Source of the DNA: Lepidodermella squamata
Lineage: Eukaryota > Gastrotricha
DNA length: 64,000 nt
NCBI GenBank assembly: GCA_047495785.1
Contig: JBLDXI010000011.1
Coordinates: 992,001 to 1,056,000, forward strand
Reading direction: 5' to 3'
Position 1 is the stretch's first letter. The number at the start of each line of letters is the position of its first letter. The position numbers and the translations under genes are program-made. Positions 11,601 to 21,507 of the stretch are shown here, one piece after another. The notes under the pieces were generated by a model. That model searched no databases, had not been told where the DNA came from, and saw only the letters and a list, made by a program, of their open reading frames with translations.

Positions 11601-12056
11601 CATCTGAATTATGGCGACCTCACCCTCGGACAGGCCTCAAAATCGACTCGCGACAAACTGCAATCGTCGCAGGATCGAGCTATCAAAATCATATACGGCG
11701 CTCATCCATTGGCGGATCCGGCCCCGCTGCGGCATCGACTTGGGTGGCTAACAGTCGGCCAGAAGCATGCGATGCACCTATGTACATTCATGTGGAAGAG
11801 CCTGAACAAGATGGCGCCGGATGAATTCACGTTGATGTTTAAGCTGAACGATCGCAGCCACGGCTACAGCTGCCGTAATTTCGAACCCATGTTAAAACCG
11901 ACCTACACATCCGAGCGAGGCCAACTAAGCATGTCGTACCGTGGCCCGCACTTGTGGAATCAAATGCCTTCGAGCGTTCACGAAGCGGAGTCAGCGAAGG
12001 CGTGTCGCCAAGCGGCTTATCTACACTACTACAACATTAATGCCGCTCTGCTCTGA
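8652..12056 (+). CDS. second CR1-group LINE polyprotein
   Basis: A long intact LINE ORF of the same family as the one at 645. The open frame extends upstream of 8652, but the first ATG is at 8652 and gives a good signal-peptide-like start (MRQLPSNPNRLALV followed by a hydrophobic core ending near TSSA). A second hydrophobic run precedes SGLSPNPGP (about 171-179), a degenerate version of the 2A-like motif in the first LINE. The endonuclease follows with QANLNGL, IIGGDFNWNL and GLSDHYA. The reverse transcriptase shows DCGVPQGSVLGPLMF and YADDITIF (YADD at 856-859). The C-terminal domain aligns with the first LINE throughout (for example GKKSQFMLL and KARKGLFALK). No frame break is visible, so it may be recently active. 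Confidence 0.9.
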   Translation: MRQLPSNPNRLALVTTLSFLLAFLSVVTSSAVIPPPSVQTGLEVALVSETAASQNPGQTDNFEFLNFISVMTPFVNNTEAKHVPLMKIILLLERMHQLEICCPISVLPSNGVLRYGVTSNSGPSATTIHDGRTTETLTQEWLSIFFCFAARDPFRQVTRQRGFILLMLLISGLSPNPGPTQPAQLVPPTMDHQELVGSRFAPNLHCFVQANLNGLLTKDKLPNLAEFAEVVRPTAIFLGEVKVLDGCMPKYVDDAFAENFSVPEDPYFGYECFWKGRAHSGGGGVGLLVYKTHAVVVERSLSSKVFENYQCVVTLPSGKILSMTSIYRRPKGSSDEFNNNDADDLEEFLLLCKDITADYHIIGGDFNWNLRDVNVASAMTKVFADFDLRPAYTQLVTRPASEKCLDHFWTNIPQAEIAQTGTIMGLSDHYATSLVLDNDGEEKSKPPTNSKFRDYNSVDTERLNQLLQEKLATVNESDDCETLWSQIKLRLLAVMDEVAPLIDKEQAKKRNRQAKKKHFDPTLTRRQRQRQRRKARRAGYRRRVKEAGNDPRKLWRIVKDFRPKPKNRNVWTQLSRDESLQKATNFNLFFSQAGKIVAESLGGCLNFARRKRSSTPFTFRPVSVTDVEKAIDKLSYKATTGFDGIPECIVKMAKPSIARHLTELFNLAIRDGVFISDWKTAIVTPLHKSGSKAEVGNFRPISITSPLARTFERCLATQLKYHLRAIKFLTPAQHGFRQYHSTDTCVASFTERWRHLLDKGNVVGAVSIDLSKAFDTLHHDGIIESLRSAGVTEKSIRLLINYSSNRRQTTKINGEASPFESIDCGVPQGSVLGPLMFTIYVNDLPLILRRCGIAQYADDITIFYGSKNINELHSVLQLELDRVCAWLKQNSLAVNGKKSQFMLLKPHLSTAPDFKVTIGGVAIKPSEIMDTLGFKIDNKLQFDEHVEMAKGKARKGLFALKQAVNAGIDRKTAVMMTNGLVVSHLNYGDLTLGQASKSTRDKLQSSQDRAIKIIYGAHPLADPAPLRHRLGWLTVGQKHAMHLCTFMWKSLNKMAPDEFTLMFKLNDRSHGYSCRNFEPMLKPTYTSERGQLSMSYRGPHLWNQMPSSVHEAESAKACRQAAYLHYYNINAALL

Positions 12057-12250
12057 TTGTTGAATATTCATATATTTTCATATTTTTCATGTTATGTTGA
12101 TCATTGCATTGATTTCGATAGTGATCCCGATCAGTCTACTATTTATGCTATTTCGATTTTCAATTTTGTTGTTGTCTTTACTTTTCTATTGATCACTTGT
12201 CTGAGCTGTCCTCTTCTGGGCGTTATGGCTCTTTAAATAAATAAATAAAA
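12057..12250 (+). repeat. LINE 3' UTR and (AAAT)n tail
   Basis: AT-rich 3' UTR ending in TTTAAATAAATAAATAAA at about 12232-12250. This is the same kind of terminus as the first LINE. Confidence 0.7.
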
Positions 12251-13835
12251 TAACTACCAAAGCTTCCACGTTTTGTTCGGCTTGTAATAAGCATGCCTTG
12301 AACATAAAGCCGCCCCAAAACCTGGCCGGTGGACGATTGGTAAGTGTCTTATGTCCTAATAATATGACATATTATGTCCCCGCTCAAGCATTAGAGGCTA
12401 TTGCTTTTACGGCTATTGCTTTACTACTCAGATAGCCAAAGTGTCCCAATAAATCGTCCGCGCTGATACCCAGGTGATAGGTATTTTGGTTCAAATACCG
12501 GTTCAGGCGATGTTATACTGATACCAAATGAAGGAATAGAGGTGCGGCTAATAGGCATCATCATCACATTTGCGATTTTCGTATTTTAACGGGGCGACGT
12601 TTTATATTTCAAGGCGACTGATTATCAGTCAGGTGCAGCCTTTCGCCTTAAGGGGCGGATTAAGGTGGATTAGTGCAGCGATCTCGCAATGAGGGCGACT
12701 TTATTTATTTTTGGGCGACACAAATGGGGCGAACTTTTACCTTTTTGGGCGACAGGTTTTACCTCACCCGCCAAAAAAGGTCAAAAATCGTACAAATGAA
12801 AATATGAAAAGGCAAGTCCCCAAAAACAAAGTCCCCGCTGACATGACGGCAAAATTGAACTCAAGGTTTTTTTACATAATCTTTCGCGGGCGTACTGATT
12901 AATATAACGACATCCTAGTTCGTTCATGTAGCATCTGAACAGGTCATTTTCGATGAATTCAACAGAATCGAGAAATCGGAAATAAGCTGATACCGGACTG
13001 CCCGAAAAAATGTCGGCCTCGAATAAATGGCAGCCTCAATTTAGTGTCAGGGGTTAGAGGTGATACGAAAAAATGAATTGAAAAAAATAAATGCCATGGT
13101 CTTTGTTCCGGGCAGTACGGTAGCTTGTTAGCGGAAACTTGGATCCAAATCTTGCTTTCAATTCTGCCATAAGGTGTGGCGTATTGACAACAAATATCAG
13201 CACTGACGATTCAATAGCACACTAATATTGGTCAATCAATCATTGAATCAGTCCATCAAATACCATTTATAATTCACTGATTCGGATAAGGACAAAAGAA
13301 TGACGTGATAAAAGAAATGTCTTTACGCTATTATAATGATATGCGTCCCGCTAGATCATTTGTCGCCGCCGTACGATGAGCATATAAGCTTTATACAAAC
13401 GCGTTCATTACACATGACCTATCGATTTAGCCCTATACTTTTACATTTATCCCACGGTTTTCACTGTACAGCCACTACTGTAATTAACCGTAGATTGCGG
13501 TACAGCAGCCCAGCTGTACATGTTATGTACAGTTATATGAGTTATTCGCCGTACATAAATGTACAGTGCACTCGACAGTACTAATAACTACGAACTTTGG
13601 CAGTACTCATCAGTGCAGTATGATTACAGTATGCCAATGTACGGCCGGGATTTACTGTACAAATACTACTGCTGTCTGCCGTACAAAAAAATACTGTCGA
13701 GATGCGCTGTAAAAATACAGTCAAAGAAGCTGTACATGACAGCACTGTAATCAGAAAAAAAACCAAAGTGCGAGTTCTTCCGCGACGTGAACGTATTGTG
13801 ACTAGTTAGTGAGTGCGTTAGCGGAAACACTTTTA
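12251..13835. repeat. non-coding; dispersed repeat and GTAC/CTGTAC-rich tract
   Basis: No supportable gene. 12590-12780 carries GGGCGA-type motifs that are the inverted counterpart of the patch at 6765-6860. 13450-13745 is unusually dense in TGTACA, CTGTAC, GTACAG and ACAGTA words, most of them self-complementary. The same composition is seen at 5640-5745. Confidence 0.5.
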
Positions 13836-13995
13836 AATTGCAATTACAACAATGGGCGCTACAAAAGTCACAATGTGTCCCAGAAGCCGAGGCTTTTTTG
13901 CAGTATTTCCGTTACGAGTGGCTTAACAACAAATGGCAAAATACTTCAAACGTCAAACGCGTCAAACGCGTCAAAAGCGCTATTGTTTAAACTTC
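13836..13995 (+). pseudogene. possible transposase fragment (FLQYFRYEWLNN)
   Basis: One frame reads QQWALQKSQCVPEAEAFLQYF followed by RYEWLNNKWQ and then a stop. The 'FL-x-YF-x5-W' pattern resembles the region near the C-terminus of Mutator-like transposases. It is short and lies just outside the solo LTR, so it would belong to the sequence the LTR element landed in. This is a weak call based on one motif. Confidence 0.3.
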
Positions 13996-14020
13996 GGGCG
14001 CGCCTTGTGAAAGGAAATCT

Positions 14021-14202
14021 TGTAGTGCGGCCTGGCACGCGATCAACGTCATTCATTAGAACTTTCTAGTAGCCTCACAGTCGCGTGCCAGGAAACCCTT
14101 CCCGCCAAACTCACCATTTATAAGCAACCGTTTTACGTCTACTATTTGGCTCAATAAACAGCTAATTCATAAATACGCCTTTTTTTATTACTACATACTA
14201 CA
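14021..14202 (+). mobile_element. solo LTR (182 bp) of the Ty3/gypsy element
   Basis: Starts TGTAGTGCGG and ends ATACTACA, with complementary TGTAGT/ACTACA termini. It matches the 3' LTR at 19683-19864 almost completely. It is flanked by ATCT on both sides (14017-14020 and 14203-14206), a 4-bp target duplication of the size expected for this superfamily. It contains a CAATAAA polyadenylation-like signal near 14152. It is separated from the internal region by 246 bp of flanking DNA, so it is not the working 5' LTR of the adjacent element. Confidence 0.8.
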
Positions 14203-14448
14203 ATCTAAACGTTGGACAACGTCGGATGCTCGTCGGACGCATTTGTGAAAGCACCATGAAAACACGTGGCAGCGGCACGTGGTGCATGAGCTCAACGTGG
14301 CACTTTTTCTGCGATTTCGTTTATTATCAGCATGTATCATTTTATTTCGTGAATTATAAAATGGGTTTGCTCAGAGAGTATGTTAGTGATGAAGAAGAGA
14401 ATGAGGAGCAGTTATTGCAAGACCTCTCTGGTGTAAACGATGTAAACC
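14203..14448 (+). repeat. duplicated flank (copy of 19865-20110)
   Basis: This roughly 246-bp stretch is essentially identical to the DNA right of the 3' LTR (19865-20110). It includes an ORF start reading MGLLREYVSDEEENEEQLLQ. At 14448 it joins directly, inside GATGTAAAC, to the middle of an LTR. The copy on the right continues past that point (GATGACCAAATCG), so the junction at 14448 is a rearrangement breakpoint. Confidence 0.8.
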
Positions 14449-14530
14449 ATTTATAAGCAACCGTTTTACGTCTACTATTTGGCTCAATAAACAGCTAATT
14501 CATAAATACGCCTTTTGTATTACCACTACA
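14449..14530 (+). mobile_element. truncated 5' LTR of the Ty3/gypsy element
   Basis: Only the last 82 bp of the LTR are present, from CATTTATAAGCAACCG to CCACTACA. The 3' end differs slightly from the other two LTR copies (TATTACCACTACA against TATTACTACATACTACA). The promoter half of the LTR is missing, so normal transcription of the element is unlikely unless it comes from the solo LTR upstream. Confidence 0.75.
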
Positions 14531-14552
14531 TTTTGGTGGCCACTGGCCTGAA
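14531..14552 (+). promoter_or_regulatory. putative primer-binding site
   Basis: The LTR end is followed by TTT and then TGGTGGCCACTGGCC. A TGG directly after the 5' LTR is the usual start of a tRNA primer-binding site, because it pairs with the CCA tail. The primer tRNA could not be identified. Confidence 0.4.
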
Positions 14553-14609
14553 CTCCGCTTCTATTTTTTTACTCTTGTTGTTTCTTGTTGTTGCTTTTTC
14601 TCACCTCCG

Positions 14610-15947
14610 ATGGTTACCCGTCGCGTTGCCGCTGGTAGGGGTAGGGGGCGCCGTGCCCCAGTTGTCGTGGCTGCTCCCGTTGACCCTGATGCCGTTGTGG
14701 CCCCGGTCGCCGCTGGCCCACCGCCGCCGCCCGTTCGCCGCGGTCGCCGTGCCGCCGCTGCTGCTGCTGGTCTGGCTGCTGGGCACCCGCCTGTTGCTGC
14801 GGACCCGCTTGAGGCTGGCGTCGTTGCTGTTGTTGAGCCCCTGGCCGCGCCTGTTGCCGCTGCTGCGGCCGCGCCGGTCCGCCTGCGGAAGCCGCCGAAG
14901 TTCCAGCCCGGCACTGATCTGAAGTTGTACTTCGACCAATTTCGATGCTGGGCGACCTCCGTCTATGATGATGCGCCGATGATGCTCGCAAGATCGACGA
15001 ACTCTTGACAGCTGTTGATCCGCCGACCTTCCGAGTCCTCGATTCTATTTACCGGCATGAGCATGCCATCACTCTCCGTCGTCTCTGCCATCAGGCCCTG
15101 ATGGATCTGGGCCTTGTCCGTCAAGCTGCCATCGAGCGCGCCCACTTTCGTCGCATGGTTCAGCAACCTGGTCAATCAATCCCAGCCTACGTCATGGCGC
15201 TTGAGGAGAAGGCTGAGCTGGCATTCCCCGATCAGACCAGTCCTGTTCGTCGCCAGCATGTTCTGGAGCAGTTCCTCGACGGCCTGTCAGACGGAACAGT
15301 TCGTGTGCAGTTGCACCGTCAGCGACCTGCCTCGTTGCCTGAGGCCGTGACAATTGCCCGTCACGAAACTGACGCTCTCGCCGCTGCCGCCTTGGGGCCG
15401 AGCCAAGCCGTCCTACCCGTGCTCGCTGCCGCGCCTGTCGTTACGCCCGTTGTTGCCCCGACACCGGTCACTGTTGCCGCTCCGCCTGCGTCGTCTTCGA
15501 CTTCGACGGCTACCCTGGTCCCGACGGCTTCGACGACGTCTGTCGCTGCACCGCCGGTTGCTAATGGCGAGTCCCATCAACAAGTCCGCGCCTTTGGCCA
15601 CGGCCGCAACGGTCGAGGCCAGGGTTCCCGGGGTCGTCGCGGTATGGCACCCGCGTACGGCTCCCGGGGCAGGTATGTGCCTTGTAGCCATTCGTGTTGC
15701 CATCATAATAACGATTATTCTTCTCACGCGCCACGCAACGGCTATCAACCGCCTGATCACGCCGCCCACGATTCAGCCGCGCCCAATCGCCGATCCGACC
15801 CGCAACGAGGCGGCCTGTCCCGGCTCCCGGTACAACTACGGTGTCGATCGATCTGGTCGCCGGCCCGACTACCATGCTTGCTACCGATGTGGACTCACTG
15901 GTCACTACGCCCGCAGCTGCCCAAATGGGGGCGGCTGGCGGCAATGA
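14610..15947 (+). pseudogene. gag: Ty3/gypsy Gag with frame shifts
   Basis: The ATG at 14610 opens an Ala/Pro/Arg-rich N-terminus. The capsid begins with KFQPGTDLKLYFDQFRCWA in frame 3, then moves to frame 2 near 14975 (LLTAVDPPTFRVLDS, FRRMVQQPGQSIPAYV). The protein returns to frame 3 for the nucleocapsid, whose CCHC zinc knuckle is CYRCGLTGHYARSC near 15880. It ends at TGA 15945-15947. The two opposite frame changes inside Gag look like mutations. The step from the knuckle frame into the protease frame would fit a normal -1 frameshift between Gag and Pol. Gag packages the element RNA into particles. The copy is probably not functional. Confidence 0.75.
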
Positions 15948-17179
15948 CGCCCCTGCCCCAGCCGATCGAGTTCCTGGGGGCGAAGGCAGTCGATGGGCCC
16001 TCAACATTGGCACGCCAGCTTTACGACTGCCGCGTCAAGATCACCATCGCTGGCGTCCCGTTCCTTGCTCTTATTGATACCGGTGCCACCACTTCGACAG
16101 TTTCTTCCCAACTTATCGACTCGTTACACTTGTCCAGTTCGCCATCTCAGTCACCTTTCATCGCCACCGTCGACGGCTCCGTCGTCCCTGTAAACGGTAA
16201 GGTCAATTTAACTTTCAATATTGCTGGCTTACCGTTTACACACGACTTTCTTTCTGTTTCCGAATTTTCGCCTGACGTCATTCTTGGTTACGACTTCCTC
16301 GCGCGCCACTCCGTGCTGATTGACTGCCAGCACCAATGCCTGTATCTGGAAGGCCGCTGCGCTCCGATTATTCAGCCTGCCCCACGCCGGTCACGACCAC
16401 TGTTCGAACTTGCCGAGAAGTTACGCGCCGCTTCTTTCCAGGCCGTTCACTCTGATCTTACGCCCGATCAGGCCACATCACGCGATCAGCTCCTCGCCGA
16501 TTTCGCCGACTTGTTTGACGGCACGATTGGTCGCACGAACCTGGTTGCTCATCGGATCGAAACTGGTAACGCAGCACCAGTGAAGGCCTATCGCCGCCAT
16601 TTCAGCCCGCTCGAGCTGGCCGAGATCAACCGCCAGATTGACGAGATGCTAGCCGCTGGCATTATCGAGCCGAGTAACAGCGCCTGGTCGTCTCAGATCT
16701 GCCTCACCGACAAGGCTGATGGCACCAAGCGCTTCGCCATCGACTACCGCTGGCTCAACGCCGTCACCAAGAAGGATGTCAACCCGTTGCCGTTGCAGTC
16801 GGAGATATTCGACTTCTTCGCCGGATGCAACTTCTACTCGGTCATCGACCTGAAGTCGGGCTACTGGCAGTGTCCGGTCGCCGATGAAGACCGTCCGAAG
16901 ACAGCGTTCACGTCACATCGAGGCCTGTTCCAGTTCCGTATGCTCCCATTTGGCCTGTGCAACGCCCCGGCGACTTTCCAGCGTCTAATGGAGCAGGTCA
17001 TCGGCCCGGATTTGCTCTACCGGAACGTCATCGCCTACCTGGACGATGTCATTATCTTCGCGAGGACTTTCGACGAACATGTTCAGGTCCTTCGCGGAGT
17101 TTTGAATCGTCTCAGGAAATCTGGTCTGAAATTACACCCTAAGAAGACTAATCTGTTTTGCTCCTCTGTCCGCTTTTAG
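15948..17179 (+). pseudogene. pol: Ty3/gypsy Pol, first half: protease and reverse transcriptase
   Basis: The frame open from 15005 to 17179 covers Pol from the protease onward. The aspartic protease active site is ALIDTGATTS (about 16065-16095), followed by the family's ILGYDFL. The reverse transcriptase begins near 16500 and has the palm motifs YWQCPVADEDRPKTAF, LPFGLCNAPATFQRLM and YLDDVI (YLDD near 17035). The ORF stops at TAG 17177-17179 inside the sequence that should lead into the connection domain. The break lies in a T-run and looks like a one-base loss. The gene continues in another frame immediately after it. Confidence 0.85.
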
Positions 17180-19566
17180 GGCGCATTCTAGGCCGTAGTG
17201 GCGCTGTTTCCGCCGATCCTGTCAAGGTTTCGGCTATCGTCAACTTCCCGCCGCCGATGGACGCCTCCGAGTTTCGCCGCTTCTACGGCATGGCCAGCTA
17301 CTTGCGGTCCTTCGTGCCGCACTTCGCCGCGATCTCGAACGACCTCACCGAGCTGCTGAACGCGGACGTGTTCCAGTGGAACGATCGACACCAGGCGAGT
17401 TTCACGGCTCTGAAGAAAGCGATCGCCGCCGAAACGGTGTTGCAGAGCCCACGTTTCGACCGCCCGTTCCGCATCTCGGCTGACGCGTCCGATTTCGCTC
17501 TTGGCGCCATGTTGTCACAACTCGACGACGACGGCAACGACTGCCCTGTAGCCTTCGCTAGCCGCAAGATGACGCCCGCTGAGACTCGGTACCCGACAAC
17601 CGAGAAGGAATGCCTCGCATTGGTCTGGGCAACTCAGCAGTGGCGTTCCTACATCTGCGGCCAGCATGTGGCGTTGCTATCGGACCACAAGCCGCTCTCT
17701 TTCCTTCAAACAGTGCGTGAACCGTCGCGAAGACTGCAAAGGTGGATCATCTGGTTAAGCCAATTCAACTTCGCTATCGAGTATGTCCCTGGGAAACTGC
17801 AGCTCGTCGCCGACGCCCTTTCTCGTGCGCCGACCTCCTCGCCCTGCGACGATGTGATTGACGAGTACGCCTTTCCGCCGATCGTTCGCGCCATTGACCT
17901 CACCGCCGAGTACAAGTTGGAGGTCGAGACTGTGCGCCAGCTTCAACTCGATGACCCCGTCATGGGACCTACGCTGCGCGCTTTGGCCGCCGATCCGCAT
18001 CGCCGACCGCGAATTACCGGCTGCACTCGACGATCACGGGCCTTCAGCAACAGTTGGCACCGCATCGTCGAGCTCAACGGTATATTTTATTTCATTGTTG
18101 GCGGAAAAAGATTGCTGTTGCTTCCCGGAGCATTACGCTCCGAGATTCTATTTGTTTTGCATAGCTCACCGACCGCCGGCCACCTTGGGATCAAGACTAC
18201 GACAGACCGCGTTCGTGCCGCCTTCTACTGGCCAGGTATGGGTGACGACATCCGCCGATTCTGTCTGGCATGCGAGCCGTGTTGTCGCGCCAAAGCGTCG
18301 AACCGCAAGACCACCGCGCCGCTTCAACGAGTCACGGCGAGCTACCCTTTCGAAGTCGTGGCAATGGATATTCTGAAGTTACCGCCGACCAACCGAGGAT
18401 ACAACGCCGTCCTCGTTGTGACCGACCTTTTCACGAAATGGGCTGAGGTTTACCCGCTTCGCGATCAGTCTGCCGCCTCTGTCGCTCCACGCATCGTCGA
18501 CTTCGTCTGTCGCTACGGCATCCCGTCGAGCTTGCTGACTGACCAGGGCGGGCAATTCGAATCCGAGCTGACCAGCCGGCTGTACCAGAACCTGGCGCTG
18601 AAGAAGATAAGGACCGCGGGTTATCATCCCAAAACAGATGGGTTTTGCGAGCGTTTTAACCGAATTTTGTTAACTATGTTACGATGTTTCGCAGATGCGG
18701 AGTCGAACTGGGACCTCTACCTGTCGCCGTTGTTGTTTGCCTACAGGTCCGCTACTCAGGCGTCCACTGGTTTCTCGCCCTACGAGATGCTGTACGGTCG
18801 GTTGCCCGTCCTGCCTGGTCATCTGCTCGTCGGCGAGGTCGTCTTCACGCGGCTACGCCACAGGCCGCACGTTTCCGCGTTACGGAGGTTGTTGCGTCAA
18901 GTTTGGGACGAGGCCGCAGCCAATATGGATGAAGCCCACCGCCGCGAGAAAGCGTACTACGACCGATTCACTGCTACGTCTCGCTTCGAAGTCGGCGACC
19001 TTGTCTGGCTGAAATCGCCACCGCGTCGCCCGAAACTTTCACCTCGCTTCACTGGGCCATACACCGTTGTCGATTGCCTACCGAACGGCGTCAATTACCG
19101 AATTCGGCGATCCGACTCAGACCCCCCGTTTGTTGTCAATGTCGACCGGTTGAAACCCGCCGCCCAGATTGAAGAGTGGATGCTGCCGCCTGCTCCGTCT
19201 GCTGCGCCGGAACAGCCATCCGCCTCCGCCCAGGCGCCAGCGATCCAGCCGCCGGACACACCGCAAAAACCACAACGCCCTGCTCGTGAACGCCGCGAAC
19301 CCGACCGGTACGGCACCGTTGTCCCTTCAAGCCAAATCGAGGCTCCGCCGTCGCCATCGACGTTGAGTTCGGCGTCAGACGCGACCTGGTCACCAAAGGT
19401 TCGCCGCGTCCTCGACAACAGTTCTCAACTCTTCAACCGCCTCTCTGAAGCATTCCAGCGCCCTTCGCCAGAATCTACTATTTTTATTTTTATTCTCGCT
19501 TTTTCAATTGTTTTATTTTTCTGTCTATGTTTTATGGTCCTGGCGTTTTTAGCTGTGGTATTTTAA
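17158..19566 (+). pseudogene. pol: Ty3/gypsy Pol, second half: RNase H and integrase with hydrophobic tail
   Basis: Continues Pol after the frame break at about 17177. RNase H shows ADASDFALGAML, TEKECLALVWA and ADALSRAP. Integrase has an HHCC-type finger (ending CLACEPCC) and the catalytic D-D-E triad in MDILKLP, LTDQGGQFES and CERFNR. It ends with the GPY/F-type DNA-binding module (SPRFTGPYTVVD). After a Pro/Ala-rich linker the protein finishes in a strongly hydrophobic stretch of about 30 residues (roughly 19480-19566). That tail is unusual for a gypsy Pol. The gene order protease-RT-RNase H-integrase places it in Ty3/gypsy. The first ATG of this ORF is not a real start. Confidence 0.85.
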
Positions 19567-19663
19567 GCCGATGTAACCTTCTCACTCGTTTGTTGTTTGC
19601 TGCTTAAAAATTCTGTTTAAATACCATTTTGTTGTTTGCTTTAATATTTGTAACTGCCTATTC

Positions 19664-19682
19664 TTTTAAAAGGGGGAAATCT
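19664..19682 (+). promoter_or_regulatory. polypurine tract
   Basis: TTTTAAAAGGGGGAAATCT ends directly at the 3' LTR start (TGTAGT at 19683). A purine run here is the usual primer for plus-strand DNA synthesis. Confidence 0.75.
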
Positions 19683-19864
19683 TGTAGTGCGGCCTGGCAC
19701 GCGATCAACGTCATTCATTAGAACTTTCTAGTAGCCTCACAGTCGCGTGCCAGGAAACCCTTCCCGCCAAACTCACCATTTATAAGCAACCGTTTTACGT
19801 CTACTATTTGGCTCAATAAACAGCTAATTCATAAATACGCCTTTTTTTATTACTACATACTACA
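19683..19864 (+). mobile_element. 3' LTR of the Ty3/gypsy element
   Basis: 182 bp from TGTAGT to ACTACA, nearly identical to the solo LTR at 14021. It is followed by ATCT, the same 4 bases that flank the solo LTR on both sides. This agrees with one original insertion site that was later duplicated. Confidence 0.85.
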
Positions 19865-20216
19865 ATCTAAACGTTGGACAACGTCGGATGCTCGTCGGAC
19901 GCATTTGTGAAAGCACCATGAAAACACGTGGCAGCGGCACGTGGTGCATGAGCTCAACGTGGCACTTTTTCTGCGATTTCGTTTATTATCAGCATGTATC
20001 ATTTTATTTCGTGAATTATAAAATGGGTTTGCTCAGAGAGTATGTTAGTGATGAAGAAGAGAATGAGGAGCAGTTATTGCAAGACCTCTCTGGTGTAAAC
20101 GATGTAAACGATGACCAAATCGTTGATCCTGAAAATGATGAGCCCGCGTCAACGACGAGAAAACGAGATCACAGGCAAGTTTTGTCGCTGATTGGTATCG
20201 CCCAGGGCATGGTTTA
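19865..20216 (+). other. ORF of unknown function right of the LTR element
   Basis: Open frame that includes MGLLREYVSDEEENEEQLLQ and an Asp/Glu-rich continuation (NDDQIVDPENDEP) before a basic stretch (TRKRDHRQ). It ends at a stop near 20216. The acidic N-terminus resembles the start of some transposases, but no catalytic domain follows. The first 246 bp are duplicated at 14203-14448. It may be a remnant of the gene or repeat into which the LTR element inserted. Confidence 0.3.
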
Positions 20217-21507
20217 GGCGAAGAACGTGCTTTCGGTCATGGCAAGTCGCCGTGGTTCTAAGCTGTATTCGCTCAGACGTTCTGCTCAAAAGTGAGGCAA
20301 GCGAGCAAAGCGATCACCCAACCTATCTCTACAGCAACTAGAAAATGCCTACAAAACTTATGTCGTCGTCGGCGCGTCAAAATCCCACTCGCGATCCTGA
20401 ACTTCATTCGCGAAATTCTTGCTTATAATAATTCCGAATCAAATGAAAAATATTCAGAAATGATTAAAATAAAATAATGAAATTTTTAAATATATGTTTT
20501 TTCATTTAATTGACCTTCACATTATTTTTGCGGGGTTTGCAGCCCGACGGTTTTTGGCGGTTTGGCGGTTTGGCGGTTTTCGGCATAAACCTTAACCTGT
20601 CCGCTGTTCGCTGTTGTTAGAAGTTGTTGCTGTTACCTTCTTGAGCATTTTGCTACGACATGACAGTCACTTAAAGACCAGATAAGCTATCTCGTAGTGA
20701 AAATTGCTGTTTCCAGTTACTGATTACTAACATCTTGCTTTGGCCGATGGATGGAAGCAGCATTTTGATAGCGCTTGGTTCAGATATCGTTCATCTCGCT
20801 TGATCAATACTGAAGTGCTTTTTGTGCAAGTAGCTACGTGTCAGCGATTATACTAAACGCTTGTTTCTCAGCCTGGGAATGTCTTCAATTGCTGGTATCA
20901 CTAATATCGGCTTTTGCGCCCAAGCTTGGCCATCAGCATTATCACCATTGTCATTGTTTAATTGGTTTTGCTTCAATAAAGGCAAACCAGCTTGCAGAAG
21001 TCTGAGCTAGGAAGTGTTAATGGCTGCGGGCATTTTGTTTTTCATCTAGCAAAGCCAGGGTGATAGACTGCTGCTATTAGAAACTTGAATACTCAATTAA
21101 CCTGTATGGCATCTATCATGCGTTTCAACTTGATTCTTTCAATGTTCTGTAATACTGCTTCTCTATTAACCTTCTCAATGACCAGAGTCAACTATCAACT
21201 ATCAACAGTTAGTGATAGTTGAATGTCATTTGAACTCAATCTAAAACCAGGTTTAACTGATCAAAATCTTGTTTTGCTTGGAAGAAGACTTGATCTCACT
21301 TAGATCCACAAAGATTGGTGCGCATTGTTGTCTTTCTTGATGAACAATGACTTACTCGCGAGACTTATTGCCATCAACCGGAATGGAATCTGCATCGTAA
21401 TGATTGAAGAGTATGGATTTTCAATGGGGTCCTGTTGCCTTGTCCCTAAACCCTGCTCCTTGCGTTGATTAAATCATTTTTATTAATATTGAAAATCAAA
21501 TATTTAG
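20217..21507. other. non-coding; short GGCGGTTT tandem
   Basis: No gene recognised. At about 20548-20580 there are four imperfect copies of GGCGGTTT. The rest is ordinary AT-rich intergenic DNA upstream of the predicted membrane-protein gene. Confidence 0.5.

Noticed and set aside
14021-14202. 5' LTR of the adjacent gypsy element
   Set aside because: It is separated from the internal region by a copy of the right flank and has its own ATCT on both sides; the real 5' LTR is the 82-bp stub at 14449-14530.
14515-15000. Several long ORFs on both strands in the GC-rich Gag region
   Set aside because: They are Arg/Leu/Ala/Gln-rich shadows of the Gag low-complexity segment; only the frame leading to KFQPGTDLKLYFDQ has a family match.
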